The notes beneath the pieces were generated by a model. That model saw only the letters and a program-made list of their open reading frames with translations. It was not told where the DNA came from and searched no databases. From the NCBI RefSeq assembly GCF_026012395.1, contig NZ_BRZA01000001.1, positions 62,001 through 126,000 of the forward strand: DNA of 64,000 bases. Direction: 5' to 3'. This DNA is from Lysinibacillus piscis (lineage in GTDB: Bacteria; Bacillota; Bacilli; Bacillales_A; Planococcaceae). The translations under genes and the position numbers were made by a program. Positions 23,666-32,034 of this stretch are shown piece by piece; position 1 is the stretch's first letter, and every line of letters starts with the position of its first letter.

Positions 23666-24640
23666 CTAGCTTTCTTTTGCTACAAGACCTACACCACTTG
23701 CCTTGTAATGCAATATTTTTTGTACAACTGTTCCTAAGTATGCGCCTGCCTCTAGTGGAGGAATTCCACCTTTATGGATATTGGAAATGACCATACGATC
23801 TGCCTCTACTGTACCGATTCGGGGCTGATAGCATAAATACGCACTCATGGATTCAGCGGACACAAGACCTGGACGCTCACCGATTAAGTATACGATGACC
23901 TCTGGCTGTAAAAGTTCGCCAATCTCATCCATTAAGGCTACACGCCCTTTATCAATGTAAAAGGTTGTACCGATATCAATATTCAAATTGCTTAAGCTTT
24001 GCTGTAATGCTAAGTAAACATCTTGGACATTTTCTTCAATCGCACTTGCACTTAAGCCATTAGAAATAATAATTTGTACAGTCGGATTCTTTTTGCATTT
24101 TTCTTGAATCAATGCTTTTCCTTCATCTGACAAACGGCGTCCCAAATCAGGTCGTGTAATGTACTCTTCTTTATCTGTCACCTTTGTGGCAACTTGGAAG
24201 ACATTTAGCTTTTGCAATAATTCATCAGACACTTCACCATATACAGCATCGACTGCGGCTGCATGATCCAATCGGAAATTCAACCATGTTTTCGTTTTTG
24301 GTCGTGTACCTGCTCGTCCTACACCAATTCTAGCTGGTGTATGCTTTCTTGCTGCTTGTACACTATCCGATACATCACCTGCCTCAAACTGAAATTCTTT
24401 TGCAGGCTCCGTTGTCGTTTGAGCTATAGATGAAGCAACTCCCTGTGACACCGACTGTGCTACCCCATTATAAAGCTTAATCAAAGGCTCATTTGCTCCA
24501 ACTGTCGTATTAGGTGCTTCTGCTGTTTCAACTAGCTTCAGCACGGACGGTTGAGAGGCTTCTATTGGCGTTGCTGCCGTATCCTGTCCCATCTTCTCCA
24601 TCACAAGCTGTGTAATCATAGATACTAATTGTTCATTCAA
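23666..24640 (-). CDS. eutC: Ethanolamine ammonia-lyase, small subunit
   Basis: This is the small subunit of adenosylcobalamin-dependent ethanolamine ammonia-lyase, which with EutB splits ethanolamine to acetaldehyde and ammonia. The conserved part begins near TPARIGVGRAGTRPKTKTWL and includes IIISNGLSASAIEENV, LIGERPGLVSAESMSAYLCY and NIHKGGIPPLEAGAYLG. Before it lies an unusually long front of about 90 residues: an amphipathic helix (QLVSMITQLVMEKMG) that looks like an encapsulation peptide, then a Thr/Ala-rich linker. The TTG at 24640 has AGGTGA five bases before it. A GTG at 24649, abutting the eutB stop, is the alternative. Confidence 0.93.
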   Translation of the reverse strand: MNEQLVSMITQLVMEKMGQDTAATPIEASQPSVLKLVETAEAPNTTVGANEPLIKLYNGVAQSVSQGVASSIAQTTTEPAKEFQFEAGDVSDSVQAARKHTPARIGVGRAGTRPKTKTWLNFRLDHAAAVDAVYGEVSDELLQKLNVFQVATKVTDKEEYITRPDLGRRLSDEGKALIQEKCKKNPTVQIIISNGLSASAIEENVQDVYLALQQSLSNLNIDIGTTFYIDKGRVALMDEIGELLQPEVIVYLIGERPGLVSAESMSAYLCYQPRIGTVEADRMVISNIHKGGIPPLEAGAYLGTVVQKILHYKASGVGLVAKES

Positions 24641-24649
24641 TGGACTCAC

Positions 24650-26014
24650 CTACCTTTCAAATAAAGATAAATCACCAGCTCTTGCTGAAAGACGACCATT
24701 TTCATAAATGCCCATTTTTTCTAGCCATGCTAAAAATGCTGGTGCTGGCTTTTTGCCAAGTGTTTGTAGTAATGTCACTACATCATGGAAACTCATGGAT
24801 TGATAGTTCAGCATGACATCATCGCCCATTGGTGCTGCGATAATAAAGTTCACCCCAGCCGCTGTGAGCAATACACCTAAATCCTCAATATCATTTTGGT
24901 CGGCTTTAATGTGATTTGTATAGCAAATATCTACGCCCATTGGTAGGCCATGCATTTTCCCCATAAAGTGGTCTTCTAGGCCTGCACGAATTACTTGCTT
25001 ATTATTGTATAAATACTCAGGTCCAATGAAGCCAACAACAGTATTGACAATGTATGGATTGAAATGACGTGCAAAGCCATAGTTACGTGATTCTAATGTC
25101 AGTTGGTCAATGCCCATATGTGCCTCTGCTGATAGCTCTGAGCCCTGCCCTGTTTCAAAATAAAATAAGTTAGGGCCTGTACCTGTACTATATTTTTTCA
25201 CTAGCTCATCCGCTTCTCGAATCAAATCCACCGAAATACCAAATGAACGGTTCGCCGCTTCTGTTCCCGCAATACTTTGGAAAATCATATCTGCTGGTGC
25301 ACCTTGCTGAATCGCCTTCATTTGTGTTGTAATATGCGCTAACACACAATTTTGCGTTGGAATCGACCAATCTGTCATAAATTCCTTTGTCGCATGTAAT
25401 ACTTTTTTCACACTCTCCACAGAATCATCTACAGGATTAATGCCGATTACCGCATCTCCAATCCCATAAGACAAGCCTTCTTTTAGCGAAGCAATAATGC
25501 CATCAATATTATCTGTTGGGTGATTTGGCTGTAAACGTGAAGACAGTGTACCCTTTTGGCCGATTGTGATGTTACACGTCGATAAAATTTCCACTTTATT
25601 TGCCGCATGGACAAGGTCTAAATTGGACATGAGCTTTGTGACAGCCGCAATAATTTCGGAGTTCATCCCTTTACTTAAACGCTTTAATTCACGGTCACCT
25701 GTGTCATTCGATAAAATATACTCACGTAGCTGCTCAATGCTCCAGTTTTTAATTTCTCCATATACTTGCTCATTAATATCACCCTCGATGAGACGTGTTA
25801 CTTCATCATTTTCTGCTGGTACTAATGGCGTTTCCCGTATATCTTTTACTAATAGCTCGCTTAAGACAGCTTTGGCTGCAATGCGCTGCTGTACCGATTC
25901 AGCCGCAATGCCTGCTAAACGGTCACCCGATTTTTCTTCGTTGGCTTTTGCCATTACATCTTTTAATGAAGAAAAATTATACTTTTCTCCACCAAATATC
26001 ACCGATAAATTCAC
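24650..26014 (-). CDS. eutB: Ethanolamine ammonia-lyase, large subunit
   Basis: This is the 454-residue catalytic TIM-barrel subunit that binds ethanolamine and cobalamin. Family segments: ILSTCNITIGQKGTLSSRLQ, NHPTDNIDGIIASLKEGLS, GDAVIGINPVDDS, LFYFETGQGSELSAEAHMG, ARHFNPYIVNTVVGFIGPEY and GLPMGVDICYTNH. I start at GTG 26014, six bases after AAGGAGG. The ATG at 26020 touches that site and is less likely. It follows eutA closely and precedes eutC with no gap. Length matches the family. Confidence 0.95.
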   Translation of the reverse strand: MNLSVIFGGEKYNFSSLKDVMAKANEEKSGDRLAGIAAESVQQRIAAKAVLSELLVKDIRETPLVPAENDEVTRLIEGDINEQVYGEIKNWSIEQLREYILSNDTGDRELKRLSKGMNSEIIAAVTKLMSNLDLVHAANKVEILSTCNITIGQKGTLSSRLQPNHPTDNIDGIIASLKEGLSYGIGDAVIGINPVDDSVESVKKVLHATKEFMTDWSIPTQNCVLAHITTQMKAIQQGAPADMIFQSIAGTEAANRSFGISVDLIREADELVKKYSTGTGPNLFYFETGQGSELSAEAHMGIDQLTLESRNYGFARHFNPYIVNTVVGFIGPEYLYNNKQVIRAGLEDHFMGKMHGLPMGVDICYTNHIKADQNDIEDLGVLLTAAGVNFIIAAPMGDDVMLNYQSMSFHDVVTLLQTLGKKPAPAFLAWLEKMGIYENGRLSARAGDLSLFER

Positions 26015-26025
26015 GGTCATCCTCC

Positions 26026-27450
26026 TTACTTTGAATGGAAGGCAAGTGTTTTTACAACGACAGGAACAACACCAGATGGTAGCACTTCCCCTATGTCGAT
26101 ATAATCACCTGTCTCCACTTTAATTTGATCAATACAAATAATAGGCACGGTATGATTAATGGCTTGAATCGTTTGGCCAATAATTTTCGCATAATCCGAT
26201 TGAATCACAATAATAATCGGTAGCTCACTTGAACTTCTGTCCGCCAAATGATGCAAAATTGCCTCACATAGCGTATGGACATCTTGAAAACTTAAATACG
26301 GCAATTCATTGAAATAGAGCGCAAATGGGGACAAATGATCCTCTGTTGAAAATAAAGCATCTGCCTGTGCCACAGCTAGTTGGATGATATCATCAAAACT
26401 TCTATTGGCTACATCCATATAACAATTAAAAACAGGTACATTTTTAAGTGGTAGCACATCTGCATCGACTTGAATTGTTGCCCCACTAATATCCGTTGTT
26501 TGTGTACCAGCACCTGTCACTGTTGCTCGCGATGTTTCCTCTGGCTTTATCCATATAAAAGATTGCAGTTGCTCATGTGCCACAAGTCTTTTCGCCAATT
26601 TTTCCCCAATATCATCATACTGACGCATTGAACATTCATTATCATAAATACAAGCCGCTACACCACCTGAGAAAACAACGACATCTACTGGCTTGTGCCA
26701 ATTTGGCAAATGACCTAGTAATAATGGATGCTGCTCGTCTGTCAATTGTCCGTTTAATACATCAACCAATGTGAGCACCATTTCGTCAATACATTGCGCT
26801 ACTCGTACATCATCTGCGGCATCCCCAACAACAAGTGGATTTGGCCACTTCTCCATCAGCTTCACAATCGGTGGTGAGATGGAGAGAATTTTTCCTTGAT
26901 GGAATTCAATCAATCGACCACCAATATGAAGTGTACATGTACCGATGACCTCACCAAACTGCATGACAGCCATGTTTGCTGTACCACCACCAATATCAAT
27001 ATTAGCAATAACTTTCGCCGTATTTTTCGATTGCTGCATTGTACCAGAGCCTTTTGCTGCAATAATGCCCTCTAAATCAGGTCCTGCTGTCGCCACTAAA
27101 AATTGACCAGCTGTATCGGAAATAGCATGTATAACTTCACGCGCATTTTCCTTCGTAGCTGACTCACCTGTAATAATAATCGCTCCTGTGGCAATGGCTG
27201 TTGGTGCGATTTGTGCTAGTTCATATTGTTGGAAAATAAATTGTTCAATTTTCTCCATATCCAACACTTCTTTGCTAATAAAAGGTGTTTTAATGATGGG
27301 ACTTTGATGTAAGACACTTTTTTCAATAATTTCAATTTTTGGTACATGTGTAATACCTGCTACGTTTTTCAGTACAAAGCGACTCACAACCATTTTCGTT
27401 GTGCTTGTCCCAATATCAATACCTGCACTGTAAATTGTCTCTGTCTTCAA
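26026..27450 (-). CDS. eutA: EutA, ethanolamine ammonia-lyase reactivase
   Basis: This is a 474-residue ATPase of the actin/Hsp70 fold that exchanges damaged cobalamin on EutBC. The N-terminal phosphate loop AGIDIGTSTTKMVVSRF is followed by the second phosphate site VIANIDIGGGTANMAVMQFG, then the adenosine segment VVFSGGVAACIYD and, near the C-terminus, SGVVPVVVKTLAF. The start is TTG 27450 behind AAAGGGGG. It lies between eutP and eutB, its usual place in Firmicutes. The gene is full length. Confidence 0.94.
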   Translation of the reverse strand: MKTETIYSAGIDIGTSTTKMVVSRFVLKNVAGITHVPKIEIIEKSVLHQSPIIKTPFISKEVLDMEKIEQFIFQQYELAQIAPTAIATGAIIITGESATKENAREVIHAISDTAGQFLVATAGPDLEGIIAAKGSGTMQQSKNTAKVIANIDIGGGTANMAVMQFGEVIGTCTLHIGGRLIEFHQGKILSISPPIVKLMEKWPNPLVVGDAADDVRVAQCIDEMVLTLVDVLNGQLTDEQHPLLLGHLPNWHKPVDVVVFSGGVAACIYDNECSMRQYDDIGEKLAKRLVAHEQLQSFIWIKPEETSRATVTGAGTQTTDISGATIQVDADVLPLKNVPVFNCYMDVANRSFDDIIQLAVAQADALFSTEDHLSPFALYFNELPYLSFQDVHTLCEAILHHLADRSSSELPIIIVIQSDYAKIIGQTIQAINHTVPIICIDQIKVETGDYIDIGEVLPSGVVPVVVKTLAFHSK

Positions 27451-27463
27451 GTTATTCCCCCTT

Positions 27464-27967
27464 TCACTGCTGTGGGTAATACATGAGATATGGACTGTTA
27501 CAATCCTTTACAAATTGGCGAATGTCTTGCTCTGTAGCTAGTTGAATCAATGGTGCAATGAATTCAATACCTTCTTTTTGCAGTGCCGATGTTTTCACAA
27601 TCGACCCTTGTGTCATGACATTTTTTAACAATGTAATGGCTCGTTCCACATCAGCAAGGGGTGAATCCATTTTAGTAATCACCCCTATTTGAATTTTAGG
27701 AATGCCTAGACTAAATTGTGGTGGAAACACACTTCTTGCTGATGTCGCATCTTGCAAATAAATGACATGTGTCACTTCTAATGACGTCGCCATAATATTG
27801 CGGTAATACATAGGATTTTCAATATATTCACCAGGTGTATCCACAATCCACTCATCATAGACAAGCGCTTGTGTTTTATTCGCCTGACGCTCTTTCCCTA
27901 ATAAAGCATTCATCAACGTGGACTTACCTGCTTGTACGCCGCCAATAATCATCACTCGATTTTTCAT
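27464..27967 (-). CDS. eutP: EutP, small GTPase-like ethanolamine utilisation protein
   Basis: This is a 167-residue protein with a P-loop (IIGGVQAGKSTLMNALLG), a DTPG switch (EWIVDTPGEYIENPMYYRN) and a base-recognition-like segment VITKMDSP. EutP proteins look like small GTPases, and the Salmonella protein has been reported to act as an acetate kinase. With PduL in the operon and no classical ackA here, it could turn acetyl-phosphate to acetate with ATP gain. AGGATG precedes the ATG at 27967. It lies between eutS and eutA. Confidence 0.92.
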   Translation of the reverse strand: MKNRVMIIGGVQAGKSTLMNALLGKERQANKTQALVYDEWIVDTPGEYIENPMYYRNIMATSLEVTHVIYLQDATSARSVFPPQFSLGIPKIQIGVITKMDSPLADVERAITLLKNVMTQGSIVKTSALQKEGIEFIAPLIQLATEQDIRQFVKDCNSPYLMYYPQQ

Positions 27968-27978
27968 GCTGGCACATC

Positions 27979-28320
27979 CTAAGATTTCGTAATTTGTGAT
28001 GGTGTATAACCTAGTTTTTCTGATAAGAAACGATTAATTTCAATCATGGCCATCTCTACTTCCGAGACACTTCCGACAATAACAAGGCTTCCTGTAAAAC
28101 GGTCTAAAAACCCTAAGCGTACATTCGCTGCTTTTGTAGCTAAATCACCTGCAATAATAACCGTCTCACTCGGTGTACATGTCATAATGCCAAGCGCACC
28201 TGCCTCTTGAATACCTAACTTTTGAAACATATCTGGATCAGGGTTTGCAATTAGGTGACTTAATGTTAACTGTTTCCCTGGCACAAACTCCTGAATAAAT
28301 CGTTTTTTCTCTTCACTCAC
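27979..28320 (-). CDS. eutS: EutS, shell protein
   Basis: This is a 113-residue circularly permuted BMC-domain hexamer. The EutS N-terminus is recognisable as RFIQEFVPGKQLTLSHLIA, followed by GIQEAGALGIMTCTPSETVI, ATKAANVRLGFLDRFTGSLV and EVEMAMIEINRFL. The start is GTG 28320 with AAAGGTGA six bases before it. It is the first shell gene of the operon and is preceded by two strong hairpins after eutH. Size and motifs are normal. Confidence 0.95.
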   Translation of the reverse strand: MSEEKKRFIQEFVPGKQLTLSHLIANPDPDMFQKLGIQEAGALGIMTCTPSETVIIAGDLATKAANVRLGFLDRFTGSLVIVGSVSEVEMAMIEINRFLSEKLGYTPSQITKS

Positions 28321-28357
28321 CTATTATCACCTTTCCTTCCACTGTGAGCTTGTCCGC

Positions 28358-28427
28358 CTCTTATCCATTACACCGCAGTATAATGGATAAGAGAAGGTTT
28401 AACTCAAATAAGCTCATTTGAGTTAAA
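28358..28427 (-). promoter_or_regulatory. Two consecutive hairpins between eutH and eutS
   Basis: CTCTTATCCATTA (28358-28370) and TAATGGATAAGAG (28381-28393) form a perfect 13-base stem. TTTAACTCAAAT (28398-28409) and ATTTGAGTTAAA (28416-28427) form a perfect 12-base stem. On the coding strand the longer-loop hairpin is second and neither is followed by a T run. Their loops do not carry the A1/G4 hexaloop of ANTAR targets. They may set the relative amounts of transporter and shell message. Confidence 0.7.
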
Positions 28428-28441
28428 AACCTCACTGCTAT

Positions 28442-29671
28442 TTATAAATATTCGCCTTCTTTAATAATTCCAGCTTTACGATCTTCTTCCTCTAATTTCA
28501 ATGCTGTTGGCACTGATAATTTATAAGCGAAGATAATCGCAATAACACCCGCTAAGAACTTCCCTGCAATAACAGGTAAAATAATCGTTGGCTGGAAATT
28601 CGCTGTGAAGGATAAATGGTCACCAAGTAAGAAGGCTGAACATACGCCAAATGCAATATTGATAACTTTATCTTTCGGTGGCATATCACGAATCAATGTA
28701 AACATCGCTAAAATATTAGCAATCGTTGCTAGTAACCCCGCACTACCTACTGGTGATAACCCTAGTTTGCTACCTAGCATTTCTAAAGGCTTCGACGCAT
28801 ATTTACGGATTAAATACACCATTGGGAATGCCCCTGCTAACATAATACCGATATAACCAGCCGTCTCTAGTGCACGGAATTGGTCAATTTCATCCGCCAT
28901 AATCGGATCAAAGCCCCAAGCGCCAAAAATCTTTGTGAAAAGACCTGTGAAAATTTCAACAATCGAGAATACTAATACTAATTTAATCCCTGCATCCATA
29001 ATGCGTCCGAATAACATAAATCCTGTAATCATCGCATTTGGAACTAATTTTAGTCCCAAGGCAATTAAAATAACGAAAATAAACAACGGTAATAAGTTAA
29101 TGAGTATTTGTACAACCGAAATCGCAAATGCATATGTAGGTGCTGATGTTGTATCAATAACTTCACGAACTTGCGTATTAAATAGTGTAATCATAATAGC
29201 AGAAATAAATGCACCTATTGGAATTGTTAAAACACCAGCCATAATCCCTAATGCCATATATTTATGGTCGCGTCTGTCTAACATCGCTAATCCCATTGGA
29301 ATTGAGAACACGATTGTCGCCCCAGACATAAAGCCGACAACTAAAGCCATTACCCAACCCTCATACGATTCTTTTAGCGCATTGGCTAATTGATAACCAC
29401 CCATATCTGATGCTAAAATCGCTGTCGCTGCAATTGCAGGATCTGCACCTATCATTTCAAATATTGGGCTAATAAATTTCTCGATAAACCATGTTAAATA
29501 TGGAATCGCTGCCATAATCCCTGCTGCTGGTACAAAAATATGTCCAACTGTATGCAGACCATTCATAAATTCTTTCCCGACACCATACTCAGCGTCACGA
29601 ATTGCCCCTATTGCACCAATTACGGCACACGTCATAATAATGTAAACGATAACTGTACCTATCATTTCCAT
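28442..29671 (-). CDS. eutH: Ethanolamine permease EutH
   Basis: This is a 409-residue integral membrane protein that imports ethanolamine. About ten to eleven helices are visible. Typical segments: AVIGAIGAIRDAEYGVGKEF near the N-terminus, ASDMGGYQLANAL, FSIPMGLAMLDRRDHKYMALG and FGVCSAFLLGDHLSFTANFQ. The ATG at 29671 has AGGGGTGA seven bases upstream. It is the first metabolic gene after the eutW-eutV regulators and follows the terminator/antiterminator site, so its expression and that of everything downstream should depend on read-through. Confidence 0.95.
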   Translation of the reverse strand: MEMIGTVIVYIIMTCAVIGAIGAIRDAEYGVGKEFMNGLHTVGHIFVPAAGIMAAIPYLTWFIEKFISPIFEMIGADPAIAATAILASDMGGYQLANALKESYEGWVMALVVGFMSGATIVFSIPMGLAMLDRRDHKYMALGIMAGVLTIPIGAFISAIMITLFNTQVREVIDTTSAPTYAFAISVVQILINLLPLFIFVILIALGLKLVPNAMITGFMLFGRIMDAGIKLVLVFSIVEIFTGLFTKIFGAWGFDPIMADEIDQFRALETAGYIGIMLAGAFPMVYLIRKYASKPLEMLGSKLGLSPVGSAGLLATIANILAMFTLIRDMPPKDKVINIAFGVCSAFLLGDHLSFTANFQPTIILPVIAGKFLAGVIAIIFAYKLSVPTALKLEEEDRKAGIIKEGEYL

Positions 29672-29703
29672 ATTGCCATCACCCCTATTAAAAATATTTA
29701 TAT

Positions 29704-29746
29704 AAAAAAAGACGCACTAAAGAGAAATTCTCTTTAAAGCGTCTTT
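29704..29746 (-). terminator. Intrinsic terminator between eutV and eutH
   Basis: On the minus strand AAAGACGC and AAAGAGA pair with TCTCTTT and GCGTCTTT, ending in TTTTTTT. Placed after the regulators and before all the structural eut genes, it is the expected target of EutV-controlled antitermination. Confidence 0.9.
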
Positions 29747-29753
29747 GCTTCAA
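29734..29753 (-). promoter_or_regulatory. Putative ANTAR (EutV) antiterminator hairpin
   Basis: On the minus strand TTGAAGC and GCTTTAA form a seven-base stem (one G-U pair) closed by the hexaloop AAAGAC. The loop has A at position 1 and G at position 4, the two invariant bases of ANTAR-bound hairpins. The hairpin shares AAAGACGC with the 5' arm of the terminator at 29704-29746, so the two folds exclude each other. It spans the eutV stop codon. I did not find a convincing partner hairpin (P1) just upstream. Confidence 0.7.
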
Positions 29754-30328
29754 CTATTCACTTGTAATGTATGGATAATACGTTTTGCAATTAGCACCAT
29801 TTCTTGCTGTGTTTGCATACTTTCATTACGAATTTTTTTATACGCTTCTTCTTCGCTAAGATGCTCTGACTTCATGAGGAGCCCCTTTGCCCGCTCAATG
29901 ATTTTGCGCTTGTCCAATTCGCTTTGTTTATGCTGTATTTCTCCGTTTAAACGGTTAAATTTATCAATTTGGTGAAATGCCACTTCCAACGCTGGTAGGA
30001 CATTTTTTTCCGAAAACGGTTTCATGACATATCCTAACACATTATCTTGCTTCATGTATAGTAGTAATTCTTTTTCACTGTAGGCAGAAATAAAAAGTAC
30101 AGGAATATCAAGCTGTTGCTCAATAATTTTGCTCGCTTTCAACCCATCTAACTTCGGCATTTTAATATCCATTAAAATAAGCTGTGGTTGATGGATAAAT
30201 GCTAGCTCAATTGCTGATTCCCCATTATTCGCCTGCGCTACCACTTCATATCCATTATCCTCTAGCATATGCTTTAAATCAATTGCAATCAGTGACTCAT
30301 CTTCAACAATCATAACTTTCCTAGTCAT
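29750..30328 (-). CDS. eutV: EutV, ANTAR-domain response regulator
   Basis: This is a 192-residue two-component regulator that acts on RNA instead of DNA. The receiver domain (residues 1-120) has the acidic pair EDES, the phospho-acceptor aspartate in LILMDIKMPKLDG, the threonine/serine in LFISAYSE and lysine in YVMKPFSEKN. A coiled region leads to a C-terminal ANTAR domain with KRKIIERAKGLLMKSEHLSE and AYKKIRNESMQTQQEM. When phosphorylated by EutW in the presence of ethanolamine it should bind hairpins and prevent termination. It overlaps eutW by eight bases. Confidence 0.95.
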   Translation of the reverse strand: MTRKVMIVEDESLIAIDLKHMLEDNGYEVVAQANNGESAIELAFIHQPQLILMDIKMPKLDGLKASKIIEQQLDIPVLFISAYSEKELLLYMKQDNVLGYVMKPFSEKNVLPALEVAFHQIDKFNRLNGEIQHKQSELDKRKIIERAKGLLMKSEHLSEEEAYKKIRNESMQTQQEMVLIAKRIIHTLQVNS

Positions 30329-31745
30329 TTAGGATAAATACCTCCTCGCTTATAGGAAATTGAATCTGAGTATGTGTACCTTGTTCACTAGGAATGATTG
30401 AAAATGTGCCAGTCAAATCATATTCAACAAGCCGTGTAATAATCTCCATCCCGAATGATGCGGTTGCATCCTGCATGCCAACGCCATTGTCAGCAACATG
30501 TAGCACAACCATATCCATATCGTGACCAAATTGAATCGTAATACAGCCTTCTTCACGATCTACAAAAGCATATTTGATAGCATTTTGTAATAATTCACAA
30601 ACAATCAGTGCAAGTGATACAGCTTTCTTTGCATGACAGAATAGCTGCATATCATCATGTTGTACAATCAGTTGAATGGTTGCAGCATGTGCGGTTTCCA
30701 TCATTTTATGACCGATTTTCTTTGCCAACGCAATGACGTCTACCTTCTCCTCTGCATTGTCCTCATTTTCTAAAATAAGCTCATAGACAGAAGAAATGCT
30801 ATAAATACGATTTAATGCCTCCTGAAAGGCACTAGCATTTGCAGCAGATAAATCATTGCGCATTTGTAAACGCAATAGACTGGTAACCGTCTGCAAATTA
30901 TTTTTTACACGATGATGAATTTCCCTTATGGCAAATGTTTTCATCATCAGTTCATTGTCTTTTAACTTCAATTCTGTTAAATCTTGAATAATCAACAGTG
31001 TCATCTTATCATGCTGTCCACGAATGGTAATTTTTTTCACGATAAAGGACTGACGTTCTGTGGTAATTTCTAAGACAAAGACATCGTCGCCTTTATCATA
31101 AATCTCTTTTAAAAAAGGTAATACCTCATCTAATACAATATGATCAAATCGCTCTAATCCTGTAAGTTCTTTAATAAAACGAGAGCCTGCCGGATTGCTA
31201 TAGACCACTTTTTTATCTTGATTTGTAAGAATAATCGATTCTACCAATAAGTCTGACACAATCGGAATCGGTTGCAAATTTGGTTCTACAACATGCTCAA
31301 TTAAAGCAAAAGGCATTTGTTGCAAGTCCTCTTTTATAGATGTTGCTCGCTCCACAGGCTTCTCTTGAATTAACACAGCAATTGCTCGCTGCTCGTCATT
31401 CAAAATGGGTATGACGTGTTGTTCAACCGTTAGCCCTTCTTGTGTAATTGCTCGTGAAATAGAAGATTTTTCTTTCGTTTTAAACGCTAAAAAAACAGCT
31501 GGCTCAAAACTTTCAAAGACAAATTTTCCAATCACCGATTTCTCATATACACGATTTTCTTTTGCTGGAAATGCTTCTGCAACAACAATTGCATGTGGTA
31601 AATTTTCCATCAGACAATCGATAAACATATAACAGTCGGTCAATTCAGCATAGTACATTAATGATTTTTCAATTTCCAACAATTTTTCAATATCTGTGGA
31701 TGATAAATTCGTATATGTACTACATAATGATTGAATGTTTGACAG
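30321..31745 (-). CDS. eutW: EutW, ethanolamine-sensing histidine kinase (CTG start)
   Basis: This soluble sensor kinase phosphorylates EutV. An N-terminal sensor domain (to about residue 150, with VIGKFVFESFEPAVF and TQEGLTVEQHVIPI) and a PAS-like segment precede the HisKA_2 box REIHHRVKNNLQTVTSLLRL and an ATPase domain with CELLQNAIKYAF and DNGVGM. The usual first TTG (31682) would cut the sensor domain short. The reading frame continues upstream through SLCSTYTNLSSTDIEKLLE, which fits the family's N-terminus. The only plausible start there is CTG at 31745, six bases after GGGAGGG. No ATG, GTG or TTG exists in between. The resulting protein has 474 residues. Confidence 0.9.
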   Translation of the reverse strand: MSNIQSLCSTYTNLSSTDIEKLLEIEKSLMYYAELTDCYMFIDCLMENLPHAIVVAEAFPAKENRVYEKSVIGKFVFESFEPAVFLAFKTKEKSSISRAITQEGLTVEQHVIPILNDEQRAIAVLIQEKPVERATSIKEDLQQMPFALIEHVVEPNLQPIPIVSDLLVESIILTNQDKKVVYSNPAGSRFIKELTGLERFDHIVLDEVLPFLKEIYDKGDDVFVLEITTERQSFIVKKITIRGQHDKMTLLIIQDLTELKLKDNELMMKTFAIREIHHRVKNNLQTVTSLLRLQMRNDLSAANASAFQEALNRIYSISSVYELILENEDNAEEKVDVIALAKKIGHKMMETAHAATIQLIVQHDDMQLFCHAKKAVSLALIVCELLQNAIKYAFVDREEGCITIQFGHDMDMVVLHVADNGVGMQDATASFGMEIITRLVEYDLTGTFSIIPSEQGTHTQIQFPISEEVFILND

Positions 31746-31811
31746 GATTAACCCTCCCTATCATCCAAATAAGCAAAGCTTCATTTGATTACTCTTAAAA
31801 TCCTTGTCATC

Positions 31812-31841
31812 ATTATAAACCTTTTACAAAAATGTTTTCAA
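31812..31841 (-). promoter_or_regulatory. Sigma-A-type promoter of eutWV
   Basis: On the minus strand TTGAAA (31841-31836) and TATAAT (31817-31812) are 18 bases apart, about 67 bases before the eutW start. No cobalamin-riboswitch-like box is seen between it and the gene. Confidence 0.65.
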
Positions 31842-32034
31842 TACTTAAAACAATTTATTTCACTAAATTTCTTCACAATTCCAACAACTATATCGTTTAA
31901 AAGAGCAATATTTGGCATTGATTTGAAAAATATAATGGTTTCAACTTCTCTATTTATTATTCCAATATAAATAATAGGATTCATTTCTTTCATGTAGTGA
32001 AAATTTGTTGTGCAACCTCACTTCATAAATAATT

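Noticed and set aside
28358..28427. A second ANTAR two-hairpin site between eutH and eutS
   Set aside because: The stems are long and perfect, but the loops lack the A1/G4 hexaloop and no terminator with a T run overlaps them.
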